A stretch of 64,000 nt of DNA from Pseudoalteromonas sp. MMG010. GTDB taxonomy: Bacteria; Pseudomonadota; Gammaproteobacteria; Enterobacterales; Alteromonadaceae. The translations under genes were made by a program, and so were the position numbers. Shown here piece after piece: positions 1-8,827 of the stretch; the stretch's first letter is position 1, and each line of letters opens with the position of its first letter. The stretch covers positions 45,615 to 109,614 of the forward strand of contig NZ_JAGJEG010000011.1 in assembly GCF_018100905.1 (NCBI RefSeq), given 5' to 3'. The notes below the pieces were generated by a model. The model had not been told where the DNA came from. It searched no databases and saw only the letters and a program-made list of their open reading frames with translations.

Positions 1-1786
1 GCGTATTATAATAGTATACATCGCCAGTTACGAAATCTGAGCTTGAGTCAACCACGTTATACTCACGGTCAAATAGGTTCTCTACACGTAATGAAAACGC
101 AATATGATCATTTAACTGATAATTTCCCGCAACATTAAATAATGTATACGAACCTAATCGCGATACGCTTCCCTCTCTATCACCACGATATTGCATGCTA
201 ATACTGGCATCAAAGTCGCCTAATTCTTTTGCTAATGCCCAATTTAGTGTCTGCTTAGAAACGTAATTAAGTTGTTCACCCGTCACAGTATTTTCAGCCG
301 TTAAATAAGTAACGTTTAAATCACTGTCTATACCAAACACTTGGTTTGATAGGCTAAACTCAACCCCTTCATAACGGGCTTCGTCTATATTGGCTAATGC
401 AAAGTTAGCATCGTAATCAATTTTGTCTTCGATATCGTTTCTAAATATAGCAACATCAACGCTCGTTGAATGATAGTTAACCGTTAAGCCTATTTCTGTA
501 TTTAAAGACGTTTCTGGTTGTAAATCTGCATTACCAAAGTTTGGATAATATAAATCATTAAAGGTAGGGGCTTTAAAACCCGTACTTTGACTAACGCGAA
601 AAACAGCATATTCAGACAAATGATAACCCGCTGCAGCGGTATAAGTCGTTTCGTTACCAAACTTTTCGTCATCATCATTACGCAAAGTAAGGTTTGCAAG
701 TACCTGGTCATTATCAAAATATGCCCCAACAAATACAGCTAAAACATCGCGGCTTTGTTCATCAAAAACAATAGAGCTCTGTGATACATCATCGTTATAC
801 CAATTTACACCACCGCTGATATTAAATTCGCTATTAAATGTATATTGCCCACTGTAATCAATTTGGCTGCGTTTAGTAATGAAAGTACTTGTTAACGCAT
901 CACCCGAAAAATAATCAGTGTAGGTATTATCAGAATCATCTGTTGCAAACGATATATCTATACGATGCGATTGGTTTTCGTAAGTTTTACTCCAACCTAG
1001 GGCAATTTGATAGTTTTTAAACTCATTATTTTCGACGGTGCTATCAAATGGGCTAAAACCACTATCGTAGTTTGCGAAGCCTTCACTGTATTGACCTAAA
1101 AGCTTAACATCACCTAATTGACTATCACTATAATTAACATTAAAGCCTAAATTTTTATTTTCATATCCATCATCATCAGGGCCAGCACCTTGTAACACAT
1201 CAAAACCATCAGTTTTTTCAAAACCAGCATTAAAAGCCGTTTTTAACCCCGCTTTTTGAACCGCCCCTGCTAATTGGTAATTTTGATAATTATTTGAGCC
1301 AAAGGTCGCATCAAGTGAAATGTTATTAGCTTGGCGAGTGATAATATTTATAACACCTGCTAAGGCATCTGAACCATAAACTGCAGCACGCGAGCCTTTT
1401 ACGATCTCAATACGCTCAATACTATTTAAAGGGACATTACTTAGCGCTTTTTGCCCTAAAGTTGCCGAACCAGTGCGTACACCATCAATTAAAATTAACG
1501 TGTCACCTGAGCCGGTACCACGTAACGACACTCCCGAATTTTGACCAAAACCACCGTTTGGATTTACTTGGATACCTGCTTGGGTACCTAATAAAGTCGG
1601 TAAGTCTCTAACATTACTAGCTTCAATATCAGCACGTTCTATTACCTCTACACTGGCTAAAACGTCGCTTAATGGCTGTTCAAATTTATTCGCTGTAATG
1701 GTGATTTTTTCGATATCTTGGTTTGCAGACACTGAAAGTGATAACGCAGCAGAGATTGCCACGCCTAAAGCAGTTTTATATAACAT
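1..1786 (-). CDS. btuB: TonB-dependent vitamin B12 receptor BtuB (C-terminus cut by window edge)
   Basis: Outer-membrane receptor that imports cobalamin using TonB energy. I translated the minus strand from an ATG at 1786, preceded by the ribosome site AGGGGA; the frame stays open to the window edge for 595 codons. The protein starts with a signal peptide of about 22 residues, then a TonB-box-like stretch (EKITITANK), a plug domain with the family motifs LRGTGSG, LIDGVR and VYGSDALAGVINI, then a long beta-barrel rich in aromatic and Asn/Asp residues. A segment close to the family C-terminus (LRVENLFDREY) lies at about 1700 bases in, so only a short C-terminal piece is missing. The cobalamin riboswitch directly upstream fixes the substrate as B12. 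Other cobalamin-linked genes are not in view. Confidence 0.93.
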   Translation of the reverse strand, partial: MLYKTALGVAISAALSLSVSANQDIEKITITANKFEQPLSDVLASVEVIERADIEASNVRDLPTLLGTQAGIQVNPNGGFGQNSGVSLRGTGSGDTLILIDGVRTGSATLGQKALSNVPLNSIERIEIVKGSRAAVYGSDALAGVINIITRQANNISLDATFGSNNYQNYQLAGAVQKAGLKTAFNAGFEKTDGFDVLQGAGPDDDGYENKNLGFNVNYSDSQLGDVKLLGQYSEGFANYDSGFSPFDSTVENNEFKNYQIALGWSKTYENQSHRIDISFATDDSDNTYTDYFSGDALTSTFITKRSQIDYSGQYTFNSEFNISGGVNWYNDDVSQSSIVFDEQSRDVLAVFVGAYFDNDQVLANLTLRNDDDEKFGNETTYTAAAGYHLSEYAVFRVSQSTGFKAPTFNDLYYPNFGNADLQPETSLNTEIGLTVNYHSTSVDVAIFRNDIEDKIDYDANFALANIDEARYEGVEFSLSNQVFGIDSDLNVTYLTAENTVTGEQLNYVSKQTLNWALAKELGDFDASISMQYRGDREGSVSRLGSYTLFNVAGNYQLNDHIAFSLRVENLFDREYNVVDSSSDFVTGDVYYYNT

Positions 1787-1834
1787 GATGTCCCCTACCT
1801 TTGCCCACCGCAAAGATTTAGTAAGTAAGATTGC

Positions 1835-1986
1835 ATCAAGGCCGGTCTCCGGACTCAGGATAAGGCATGAAAATACGCTATCGCTTCACCGTTGCGGGGG
1901 CAGTGTTGGGATTGTCATCATAGTAAAAACGCACCAACTTCCCGATTATCTAATAATGTATAAGCAGCCATTATTAGCACCTTGAA
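1835..1986 (-). promoter_or_regulatory. Cobalamin riboswitch in the btuB leader
   Basis: Read on the minus strand this leader holds the B12-riboswitch core: a GGGAAGTTGGTG segment, then CCCAACACTGCCCCCGCAAC with the invariant B12 box, then GAGTCCGGAGACCGGCC. The closing stem P1 is visible: TCAAGG (1980-1985) pairs with CCTTGA (1836-1841). It ends about 50 bases before the btuB start. Known members lower expression of the downstream gene when adenosylcobalamin binds; repression of btuB is therefore the expected effect. Confidence 0.93.
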
Positions 1987-1997
1987 AATAGGCCGTT

Positions 1998-2026
1998 ATT
2001 GTGAGCATTTTGTTTACCAATGTCAA
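1998..2026 (-). promoter_or_regulatory. Sigma70 promoter for the btuB riboswitch leader
   Basis: On the minus strand TTGACA (2026-2021) is followed after exactly 17 bases by CACAAT (2003-1998), a four-of-six -10 match. Transcription would start near 1991, a few bases before riboswitch stem P1, which is what a leader promoter should do. The rest of the 1787-2269 gap holds the riboswitch (downstream) and the DUF1328 promoter region (upstream). Confidence 0.7.
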
Positions 2027-2166
2027 TGGACGTCTATATAGCCAAAAATAATGTAAAGCGTCTTTTATACCCTTTAGCCCTGTGAGTATATTTTGCAATG
2101 AATGAAGTAAAATTTTACTTAACAGCCTGTAAAAAGTTCCCATAACAAAAACAAAGACAACAAATT

Positions 2167-2208
2167 AACATTTAAAAACAACAAGTTAAATGTTGGCACT
2201 TAACTAGC
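2167..2208 (+). promoter_or_regulatory. Candidate promoter/operator region of the DUF1328 gene
   Basis: A 9-bp inverted repeat (AACATTTAA at 2167-2175, TTAAATGTT at 2186-2194) abuts TTGGCAC (2193-2199). TGGCAC, five bases, then TAGCA at 2205-2209 resembles a sigma54 -24/-12 element with one mismatch in the -12 part. The 11-mer GCACTTAACTA (2196-2206) recurs at 8990-9000 before the YqjD-like gene, where the -12 GC is absent, so the sigma54 reading is uncertain. Confidence 0.35.
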
Positions 2209-2269
2209 AATATATCTAATAAGTTTTTACAAAAACCGAAACAAGGTTCAACAATAGAGGAAATTAACT

Positions 2270-2440
2270 ATGTTACGCTGGGCATTAATCTTTTTTGTTA
2301 TTGCAATTATTGCCGCTATATTTGGATTTGGTGGTATTGCAGGAGCAGCAACAGGTATTGCTAAAATTCTGTTTTTTGTATTTGTACTGCTGTTAGTTGT
2401 TTCACTAATCGCAAATGCAGTTAGAGGCAAAAGGCCTTAA
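2270..2440 (+). CDS. DUF1328 small membrane protein (YtjA family)
   Basis: A 56-residue protein beginning [14 protein letters not shown], with two hydrophobic segments (about residues 4-25 and 30-48) and a short basic tail ending GKRP. Length, the MLRWALIFF start, and the central glycine-rich turn ([15 protein letters not shown]) match the DUF1328/YtjA family of small inner-membrane proteins. The ATG at 2270 has the ribosome site GAGG at 2257-2260. The family has no settled function; in many proteobacteria its members sit with stress-induced envelope genes, and here it precedes a small lipoprotein gene with which it is probably co-transcribed (45-bp gap). Confidence 0.85.
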   Translation: MLRWALIFFVIAIIAAIFGFGGIAGAATGIAKILFFVFVLLLVVSLIANAVRGKRP

Positions 2441-2485
2441 ATATTTAGCACCCTTAGCTCAATTTTTATTATATGGAGAATAATT

Positions 2486-2680
2486 ATGAAAACATTAAAC
2501 GCTATAAAAGTATTATCACTAAGTACCCTACTAACTTTTGGCTTAGCTGCGTGTGACGATGGTCCCGCTGAAAATGCAGGTGAAACACTCGATGAAATGG
2601 CGACAGATACTGGCAATGCAATTGAAGATGCCTGTGAAAGCGTTAAAGAAGGTGTAAATGCAGAAAATGAAAACTGTTAA
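2486..2680 (+). CDS. Small lipoprotein of unknown function
   Basis: A 64-residue protein with a signal peptide and a lipobox (FGLAAC, cysteine at residue 23), so the mature product is an acidic lipid-anchored peptide of about 42 residues. The mature part (DDGPAENAGETLDEMATDTG and on) is rich in Asp, Glu and Ala and looks helical, with two further cysteines (residues 50 and 64). The Asp following the lipobox cysteine would favour inner-membrane retention by the +2 rule known from E. coli. It lies 45 bp after the DUF1328 gene and is followed by a strong hairpin. Entericidin-like or CsbD-like proteins are comparable in size, but I do not assign a family. Confidence 0.75.
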   Translation: MKTLNAIKVLSLSTLLTFGLAACDDGPAENAGETLDEMATDTGNAIEDACESVKEGVNAENENC

Positions 2681-2691
2681 ATATATTCTTT

Positions 2692-2722
2692 AAGTAAGAG
2701 GTAATAATTACCTCTTACTTTC
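2692..2722 (+). terminator. Hairpin after the small lipoprotein gene
   Basis: AAGTAAGAGGTAAT (2692-2705) is followed by its reverse complement (2707-2720). The 3' tail is TCTTG rather than a long T run, so it may be a weaker terminator or a 3'-protecting stem. From 2723 to 2987 I see only AT-rich sequence, presumably the promoter region of the response regulator. Confidence 0.6.
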
Positions 2723-2987
2723 TTGAAAAAATTTAACTCCTCCCCAAATTTACCAATACCACACCCTATAAAAAAATTAATTATGATCTTTAATTTTAAT
2801 TTAAGCGTATATACCTAATTGGGTACATATTTTAACTGTAAATTAAGTTTGTATATGCCATTGTGGTTCATAAATCAGGTTTTATCATAAGCAACATTAT
2901 TCGGTTGCACTAATAACAATAGTTATAAATCCTTTTAGGATGCTTTAACATACTGATATATAACTTATATTAACAGGAGATAATCAG

Positions 2988-4355
2988 TTGAAATCGATTT
3001 TATTAATTGATGATGATATTAACTTTACTGAAGTTGCTAGTCATATAATGGAATACTTAGGCCACATTGTTTGTGTAGCCGTCACAGTAAAAGAAGCCCA
3101 AGAATGGCTACAACATAATGATTATGACCATGTTTTTATTGATTTTATGCTCCCTGATGGGAGTGGGTTGCATGTATATGATTACATGGTTAAAAACGGA
3201 AAAAAATCGCGCTGTACTTTCATTACTGGTAACCCAAAAATAAAAACCGCTATCAGTGATATCACTGGCCCCAATGTCGATTATTTAATGAAACCAATTG
3301 AACGTGAAGACATTGAAAATGCGCTAAAACCGAAGAAAAAAACAACACCACCCGCCAAAAAAGCGGCATCATCACCTAGCCAAAAACAAACTCCTGCCAT
3401 TGCACCAAACGCACACTTTGATTGTTTAATTGGTGAATCTCCAGCAATGAAAAAGCTGTATAAAATGATTGAGCGAGTAGCCCGTAGCAGCGCCAATGTC
3501 ATGCTAATGGGTGAAAGCGGAGTCGGTAAAGAGTTAGTTGCTCAGGCTTTGCATAATGCAAGTGATTACGAAGGTGACTTAATTGCAACCAACTGTGGTG
3601 GATTATCAAAAGAGTTAATTGGTAGTGAATTATTTGGTCACGAAAAAGGTTCATTTACAGGGGCTACAGGACAAAAGCAAGGCGTATTTGAGCGCGCTCA
3701 ATCTGGTACTTTGTTTCTTGATGAAGTAACAGAAATGCCCATCGATATGCAGCCTAATTTACTGCGGGTACTCGAAACAAAACGCGTTAGCCGTGTTGGC
3801 GGGACACAAGAAATTCCTATTAACTGTCGAGTTGTTAGTGCCACAAACCGAACACTAGAAGAGATTGCGCAAGATAATATATTACGAGAAGATATATATT
3901 TTAGATTGGCCGTATTTCCTATTAACATTCCCCCACTGCGTGAAAGAAAAGAAGATATACCTCTTTTAGTCAATACCTTTTTAACTGAACTCAATCAAGA
4001 ACATCAAGAGTCATTTGCAGTGACAACAAGCCAAATGGGTAGCTTTATTAATCATGATTGGCCTGGCAATGTACGAGAGTTAAGACACACATTACACCGC
4101 GCATTTATTATGAGTGAACCTGGTACAAAACAGCTAGAGGTTCCGAGCTCTTTTGCCTCTCCGTTTTCAAATGCAAAAAATAATCATAACTCAGCAATAG
4201 TTAGTGCCGGTAAAACCATTGAAGAAGTAGAAAAAACATTAATTTACGCCACATTAAAAGAGGTCGACGGTAATAAAACCATGGCTGCAGATATGCTTGG
4301 AATTTCAACAAAAACCCTTTATAACCGTTTACACGCCTACGGTGAGCCTTTATGA
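2988..4355 (+). CDS. Sigma54-dependent response regulator (REC-AAA+-Fis)
   Basis: NtrC-type activator that, when phosphorylated, drives sigma54 RNA polymerase. The protein has 455 residues: receiver domain at about 1-115 with the acidic pocket (LIDDD) and phosphoacceptor Asp in VFIDFMLPDGSG; a Pro/Lys-rich linker at about 112-135; AAA+ domain at about 144-370 with Walker A (GESGVGKE), the sigma54-contact loop GSFTGA (Ser in place of the common Ala), Walker B (GTLFLDEV) and the arginine-finger region (FRLAVFPINIPPLRER); and a C-terminal Fis-type helix-turn-helix (AADMLGISTKTLYNRL). Translation starts with TTG at 2988 after AGGAGA. It overlaps the next gene by 4 bp. Its partner kinase is probably in this cluster; target genes are unknown. 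Confidence 0.92.
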   Translation: MKSILLIDDDINFTEVASHIMEYLGHIVCVAVTVKEAQEWLQHNDYDHVFIDFMLPDGSGLHVYDYMVKNGKKSRCTFITGNPKIKTAISDITGPNVDYLMKPIEREDIENALKPKKKTTPPAKKAASSPSQKQTPAIAPNAHFDCLIGESPAMKKLYKMIERVARSSANVMLMGESGVGKELVAQALHNASDYEGDLIATNCGGLSKELIGSELFGHEKGSFTGATGQKQGVFERAQSGTLFLDEVTEMPIDMQPNLLRVLETKRVSRVGGTQEIPINCRVVSATNRTLEEIAQDNILREDIYFRLAVFPINIPPLRERKEDIPLLVNTFLTELNQEHQESFAVTTSQMGSFINHDWPGNVRELRHTLHRAFIMSEPGTKQLEVPSSFASPFSNAKNNHNSAIVSAGKTIEEVEKTLIYATLKEVDGNKTMAADMLGISTKTLYNRLHAYGEPL

Positions 4356-4576
4356 GTAATTTAAATAAACAAGTACACGATATACGCAAACCACTAAACG
4401 CGATTAGTATGCAGGCTGAGTTAATTAAAATGCTCATTGAAATGCAAACACCCGACTCTTCAAATAAAGTAACCGCTGCTGCGACAACAATTATTGAGCA
4501 AGCAAAATTATGCAGCACACAACTACAAACCTTGTTTGAATATTTAGAAAAAAACACTGAATTTGAGAAACGATAA
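4352..4576 (+). CDS. Stand-alone histidine-kinase dimerisation/phosphoacceptor domain
   Basis: A 74-residue protein that looks like only the DHp (HisKA-type) part of a sensor kinase. Near its start is an H-box, VHDIRKPLNAIS, with the His, the acidic residue and the Arg-x-Pro-Leu pattern of HisKA domains, followed by a second amphipathic helix (about residues 38-68). There is no sensor segment and no ATPase domain. It overlaps the response regulator by 4 bp (ATGA) and ends 2 bp before the membrane kinase gene, so the three are surely translated together. It could act as a phosphotransfer relay, or pair with a full kinase as a regulator. The start codon and coding frame are well supported by the overlap; the role is inference. 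Confidence 0.75.
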   Translation: MSNLNKQVHDIRKPLNAISMQAELIKMLIEMQTPDSSNKVTAAATTIIEQAKLCSTQLQTLFEYLEKNTEFEKR

Positions 4577-4578
4577 TA

Positions 4579-6039
4579 ATGAAAATGCAATACGGGTTTA
4601 AAAATACGACCAACATATTACTGCTTGTTGCGGTTGTATTTTTTTCGATGAATACCTTTTTAAGTAGAACAACAGTTAAAGAATTAACTGAACTACAGCA
4701 AAACATAAGACACTCATCTAAAACAATCAATTTATATCAGCAAATACATGTTGCACTACTTACAGCGCAAGCAAATCAGCGAGAATTTTATTTTACTCAG
4801 AATCCACTTTATTTAAGTGAATTTAATAACGCAATGGATAAAATAAATCAAAGTATTAGCACGTCAAACACACTTTCTTTTTCTGAGGGTAGTCAAAGTA
4901 AATTATTTTCAAAGCTACTTTCATTAATAAAACAACAACAAATTAATATGCAAAATGCTGTTGAAAAAACACAGTCGAACAGCCCTCTCCCCCCGGTTAA
5001 AAGTAATGAAGTACAACAAGGTGAAATAGCAATAAAAGAATTGTTTTCGCAATTAAAAGACAAAGAGCAAACCATTAACAGTAATTTAGTCGATTTACTA
5101 AAAAAGTCCTCTAGAGAATCACAAAATAATTTTATTATTTCATTTTTAATTAGTTTTGCCTTGATTGTCGGCGTGTTTTTACTTGCTAGAGTAAATATTA
5201 AAAGCCAAATAGAGCGTCAAACAGAAGTTGAACAGCAAAACCAACGACTACAAAAAGCCGTGGATGAGAGAACCAAAGAGCTCTCACTATTTTCTGAAGA
5301 ACTGACGCGAAGTAACCGTGAACTCGAAGACTTTGCTTTTGTTGCTTCACATGACCTACAAGAGCCACTAAGAAAAATAATGGCCTTTGGCGATAGGCTA
5401 GATACCCAATCAGACAACCTCAATGATAAACAGCGTGATTATTTGCAACGTATGCGTGGTGCAGCAGCAAGAATGAGTAAATTAATAAGTGACTTATTGG
5501 AGTTCTCTCGAGTGAGTACTCGAGGCAAAGACTTTCAAAAAGTTGAACTTAACTTAATTTTTCAAGATTGTATTGATGACTTAAACGTACTTATTGAAGA
5601 GGCAGGCACTAAAATAACAATCGAAGAAATGCCAACGATCGATGCAGATCCCACCCAAATGCAACAATTGTTTTTCAATTTAGTGGCTAATGGGATAAAA
5701 TTCTCACAACATGAGAGCGATCCTCATGTGTCAATCTCAGTGCACTCGACAACTCAACCCGAGGAAATTGAATTAGAAGGTCTCGCTGACTGGATCACCA
5801 TTACGGTAAAAGATAATGGCATCGGGTTTAGCCAAGAATACACTGACAAAATATTTGCTCCATTTCAGCGCTTACACTCTCGACAGCAATATAAAGGAAC
5901 CGGGATCGGCTTAGCAATATGTCGACGTGTCGTTGAGCGACATAATGGGGTTATACATGCAATAAGCGAGCAAGCTAATGGTGCTGAATTTTCAGTAACT
6001 CTGCCTGCTATAAACTTTCTTAATAGCATCAAACAGTAG
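4579..6039 (+). CDS. Membrane sensor histidine kinase
   Basis: A 486-residue inner-membrane kinase. A transmembrane segment at about 11-28 is followed by a helical periplasmic domain of about 155 residues, reminiscent of CHASE3-type sensors, then a second transmembrane segment at about 185-205. A coiled coil (about 210-245) leads to the phosphoacceptor helix with HDLQEPLRKI (His near residue 257), as in phytochrome-like kinases, and a HATPase domain with N-box (NLVANGIKFS), G1 box (VKDNGIGF) and G2 box (GTGIGLAI). It has no receiver domain of its own, so it should hand phosphate to the single-domain receiver 16 bp downstream or to the sigma54 regulator upstream. The ligand cannot be told from sequence. 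Confidence 0.92.
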   Translation: MKMQYGFKNTTNILLLVAVVFFSMNTFLSRTTVKELTELQQNIRHSSKTINLYQQIHVALLTAQANQREFYFTQNPLYLSEFNNAMDKINQSISTSNTLSFSEGSQSKLFSKLLSLIKQQQINMQNAVEKTQSNSPLPPVKSNEVQQGEIAIKELFSQLKDKEQTINSNLVDLLKKSSRESQNNFIISFLISFALIVGVFLLARVNIKSQIERQTEVEQQNQRLQKAVDERTKELSLFSEELTRSNRELEDFAFVASHDLQEPLRKIMAFGDRLDTQSDNLNDKQRDYLQRMRGAAARMSKLISDLLEFSRVSTRGKDFQKVELNLIFQDCIDDLNVLIEEAGTKITIEEMPTIDADPTQMQQLFFNLVANGIKFSQHESDPHVSISVHSTTQPEEIELEGLADWITITVKDNGIGFSQEYTDKIFAPFQRLHSRQQYKGTGIGLAICRRVVERHNGVIHAISEQANGAEFSVTLPAINFLNSIKQ

Positions 6040-6054
6040 CTCTAAGGCATCTAA

Positions 6055-6546
6055 ATGCAAACTATGAATGATATAAATGCACCATACACCATTTTAATGG
6101 CCGATGATGATGAAGATGACAGATTACTCGCACAAGACGCGATGCAAGCTGCTGGGTCTGAATATAATTGCTTTGCCGTTGCCGATGGACAACAGTTACT
6201 CGATTACTTAAAAGGTGAAGGGGAATACGCACAGCAAGGGAGTAAAGTGATGCCCAATGTAATTTTACTCGATTTAAATATGCCCATTCTTGATGGGCGA
6301 GAAACACTCAAACGTTTAAAGTCTGACGCTTTACTGTCAAAAATACCCGTTGTTATTTTATCAACCAGTGCTGAAAGAGAAGATATCACCGAAGGTTATG
6401 GCTTAGGTGCGTCATCGTATATGGTAAAACCCACCGACTTTTCAAGTTTAGTGAATATGATGAAACAATTTAACGAATATTGGTTTGAATGTGCCACTGT
6501 ACCTTCATTTGATCGTGCTGGCATCGTTTCTCCTCCTTATAAATAA
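6055..6546 (+). CDS. Single-domain response regulator (Rcp1-like)
   Basis: A 163-residue protein made of one receiver domain and a short tail, with no output domain. The acidic pocket is MADDDEDDR, the phosphoacceptor Asp is in VILLDLNMPILDG, the switch Ser/Thr is in ILSTSAE and the conserved Lys is in YMVKPTD. The DDDEDDR start and the long insert before the phosphoacceptor strand are typical of Rcp1-type regulators that pair with phytochrome-like kinases such as the one just upstream. An ATG at 6064 (three codons in) is an alternative start. It probably acts by protein contact or as an intermediate in a relay to the hybrid kinase downstream. Confidence 0.92.
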   Translation: MQTMNDINAPYTILMADDDEDDRLLAQDAMQAAGSEYNCFAVADGQQLLDYLKGEGEYAQQGSKVMPNVILLDLNMPILDGRETLKRLKSDALLSKIPVVILSTSAEREDITEGYGLGASSYMVKPTDFSSLVNMMKQFNEYWFECATVPSFDRAGIVSPPYK

Positions 6547-6572
6547 AATTAAAATACTATAAGGCAGTTAAC

Positions 6573-8531
6573 ATGAATAACGTACGCTCTGTATTGGTCA
6601 TTGACGATGACGAAGATGATACTTTTTTAATAGAAAGTCGACTGGAATCTTTTTTTGGTCAGCAATGTCAATTTGTTTCATGCTATGAAAAGCATGATGC
6701 TGTTAATTATTTAAAAGAGCGTACTTTCGATTTATGTATTTTGGATTATCATTTAGCTGGTTATAAAGGAATAGAGATTCTGCACAGCGTCGCTAATGCA
6801 GAGCTAGCAACACCTATTGTGATGCTAACAGGCCAAGATGATAACGAGGTTGCCAAACAAGTCATTAAAGCCGGCGCACAAGATTTCATCATGAAATCAT
6901 CAATTGATGAAGTCGTATTTGAAAAATCAATTCAATATGCCATTGCCAGAAAAGAACTCGAATTTGCAAAAGTTGTTAGTCAGCAAAACGAAGCTCAAAG
7001 TATTGCCAAAGATAAATTTATTGCCCATTTGAGCCACGAGTTACGCACCCCTCTTACATCAATATTAGGGTATACCTCATTATTACTCGATAATGAGAAT
7101 ACAAAACCATTTCAACAAGAGTTAAAAGTAATTGCCAATAACGGATCTCACTTATTAAATTTATTAAATGATGTCCTCGATTTATCAAAAATTGCTGCCA
7201 ATAAATTTGAACTAAGAGCAAAACCCACTGATTTTCAGCAGTTATTAGCCGAAGTTAACTCTTTAATTTCGGTAAGCGCTATTGATAAGGGGCTTTCATT
7301 AACGTTTGTTGGAAAAACAAAACTCCCTGAACAAATTGAAATCGATGATATTCGTTTTAAGCAAGTGCTGTTAAACCTGCTTGGCAATGCAATAAAATTT
7401 ACCGATAAAGGTTTTATCACTGTTAGTGTTGAGTATTTCGCACAGCAAAAACAGTTAAAAGTTCGAGTACGAGATACCGGAATAGGCATGAGTAAAAGCC
7501 AATTGAATGACATCTTTGGTGCTTTTACACAAATTGAAGACGTAGCAAATAGACGTGCAGGTGGAGCCGGTTTAGGCCTCTCTATTTCTACCGAAATTGT
7601 AAAGCAAATGGGAGGCACAATCACTGTTGATTCCACGATTGGAGAAGGATCATGCTTTACTTTATCTTTACCTTGCCATACCAGCAGTGATCAATTAGTT
7701 GATTATTATTTTAATCTGGATGCAAAAGAGCACTCATCATTAACTACCCCGCAATTAACGGGAAAAGTATTAGTTGTTGACGACGTATTTGAAATCAGAC
7801 AATTAGTTGGCTTGTTTTTAAGCGAAACAGGGCTGCAAGTAGAGTACGCAGGCAATGGTGAGCAAGCGTTACAAAAAGTCACTGACATTGCTGGCACCCA
7901 CCAGCAATATGATATGGTTATTATGGACCTTCATATGCCGGCAATGACGGGGCAAGAAGCGATTGTAAAAATGAGAGTGGTTGAACCATCGCTCTGTGTT
8001 ATTGCCATGACTGCCGCTATGGGTAAAGGCTTGCATGACACCTTAATTCAAGAAGGATTTAATGATTTAATTGCTAAACCAATTAACAAAGAGTCTCTTT
8101 GGCATGTGCTAACAGCAAACTTGCATGCTAAAAACATAAATAAAAATGATAATACAGCAGCGACAACCCCCGCCAAAAAAACACTAATTCATTTAGTCGA
8201 AGACGATGAAGATAGCGCAACAATTATGCAAATGATTTTAAATCAACTTGGCTGTGATGTACTACACAGTAAAAATGCTTTAACGGCTATAGATACCGCA
8301 AAATCAAATCATAACATTGACTTTCATTTACTTGATTTAGGTTTACCCGACTTAAACTCAGATGATTTTTTAGATGCTTTTTTTCAACAATCAATCACCG
8401 GGAAGGTCACTATTTTAAGTGGCAGTCATGTGAGTCAGGCCTGTTTGACACGATATAATATTAAGCAGCACCTGTTAAAGCCTATTAATAAAGACACGCT
8501 TACACAATGGTTAACCCAGCAACGTCTTTGA
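6573..8531 (+). CDS. Hybrid sensor kinase, REC-HisKA-HATPase-REC-REC
   Basis: A soluble 652-residue hybrid kinase with no transmembrane segment. Order: receiver 1 at about 5-125 (IDDDEDD, phosphoacceptor Asp in CILDYHLAG); phosphoacceptor helix with HLSHELRTPLTSIL (His near 155); HATPase at about 240-375 with N-box NLLGNAIKFTDKG, G1 DTGIGM and G2 GAGLGLSI; receiver 2 at about 395-510 (VVDDVFE, Asp in VIMDLHMPAMTG); receiver 3 at about 535-650 (VEDDED, Asp in HLLDLGLPDLN). The N-terminal receiver means its activity is likely set by another kinase, presumably the membrane kinase of the same cluster. It is the last gene of the signalling island. Confidence 0.92.
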   Translation: MNNVRSVLVIDDDEDDTFLIESRLESFFGQQCQFVSCYEKHDAVNYLKERTFDLCILDYHLAGYKGIEILHSVANAELATPIVMLTGQDDNEVAKQVIKAGAQDFIMKSSIDEVVFEKSIQYAIARKELEFAKVVSQQNEAQSIAKDKFIAHLSHELRTPLTSILGYTSLLLDNENTKPFQQELKVIANNGSHLLNLLNDVLDLSKIAANKFELRAKPTDFQQLLAEVNSLISVSAIDKGLSLTFVGKTKLPEQIEIDDIRFKQVLLNLLGNAIKFTDKGFITVSVEYFAQQKQLKVRVRDTGIGMSKSQLNDIFGAFTQIEDVANRRAGGAGLGLSISTEIVKQMGGTITVDSTIGEGSCFTLSLPCHTSSDQLVDYYFNLDAKEHSSLTTPQLTGKVLVVDDVFEIRQLVGLFLSETGLQVEYAGNGEQALQKVTDIAGTHQQYDMVIMDLHMPAMTGQEAIVKMRVVEPSLCVIAMTAAMGKGLHDTLIQEGFNDLIAKPINKESLWHVLTANLHAKNINKNDNTAATTPAKKTLIHLVEDDEDSATIMQMILNQLGCDVLHSKNALTAIDTAKSNHNIDFHLLDLGLPDLNSDDFLDAFFQQSITGKVTILSGSHVSQACLTRYNIKQHLLKPINKDTLTQWLTQQRL

Positions 8532-8534
8532 TAA

Positions 8535-8696
8535 AACTCAGTGTATTTTCTCTGTTTATAGTAATTGATAACACGACTTTACACTGCATAATTAAAGCTA
8601 GGTTGCTGCGACACGACACGCATCGTAACATGTCGTAATAACACTGAGTTAGCGTGATATTTTATATCAGAGTATAATGATATCACTCCACTCATT
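8535..8696. repeat. Inverted repeats in the 8532-9039 intergenic region
   Basis: AACTCAGTGT (8535-8544) is the exact reverse complement of ACACTGAGTT (8641-8650), a 10-bp match about 96 bp apart. Just after it GTGATAT (8654-8660) pairs with ATATCAC (8680-8686). No T run follows, so I do not call a terminator. The RNA could fold into a branched 3' structure for the kinase transcript. Confidence 0.4.
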
Positions 8697-8785
8697 CGCC
8701 CTTTTTACAAACCAGTATCTGCCCTATAAATTCTAAAACTTCATTTAAAACATTAACTCACATAATAACGACTCAACTAATACCG

Positions 8786-8827
8786 CTTTATTTTAAGACA
8801 TAATAACTTTATTTTAAGGCATAATAA
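8786..8827. repeat. Tandem 21-bp direct repeat
   Basis: CTTTATTTTAAGACATAATAA (split here as 8786-8806) is followed at once by a second copy at 8807-8827 with one mismatch (A to G). It sits about 210 bp before the YqjD-like gene. It may be a regulatory protein site repeated or simple slippage. The rest of the 8532-9039 gap is AT-rich and holds no gene that I can support. Confidence 0.6.

Noticed and set aside
1698..2143. Small open frames over the btuB leader
   Set aside because: They cover the cobalamin riboswitch and the start of btuB, have no ribosome sites and no protein-like composition.
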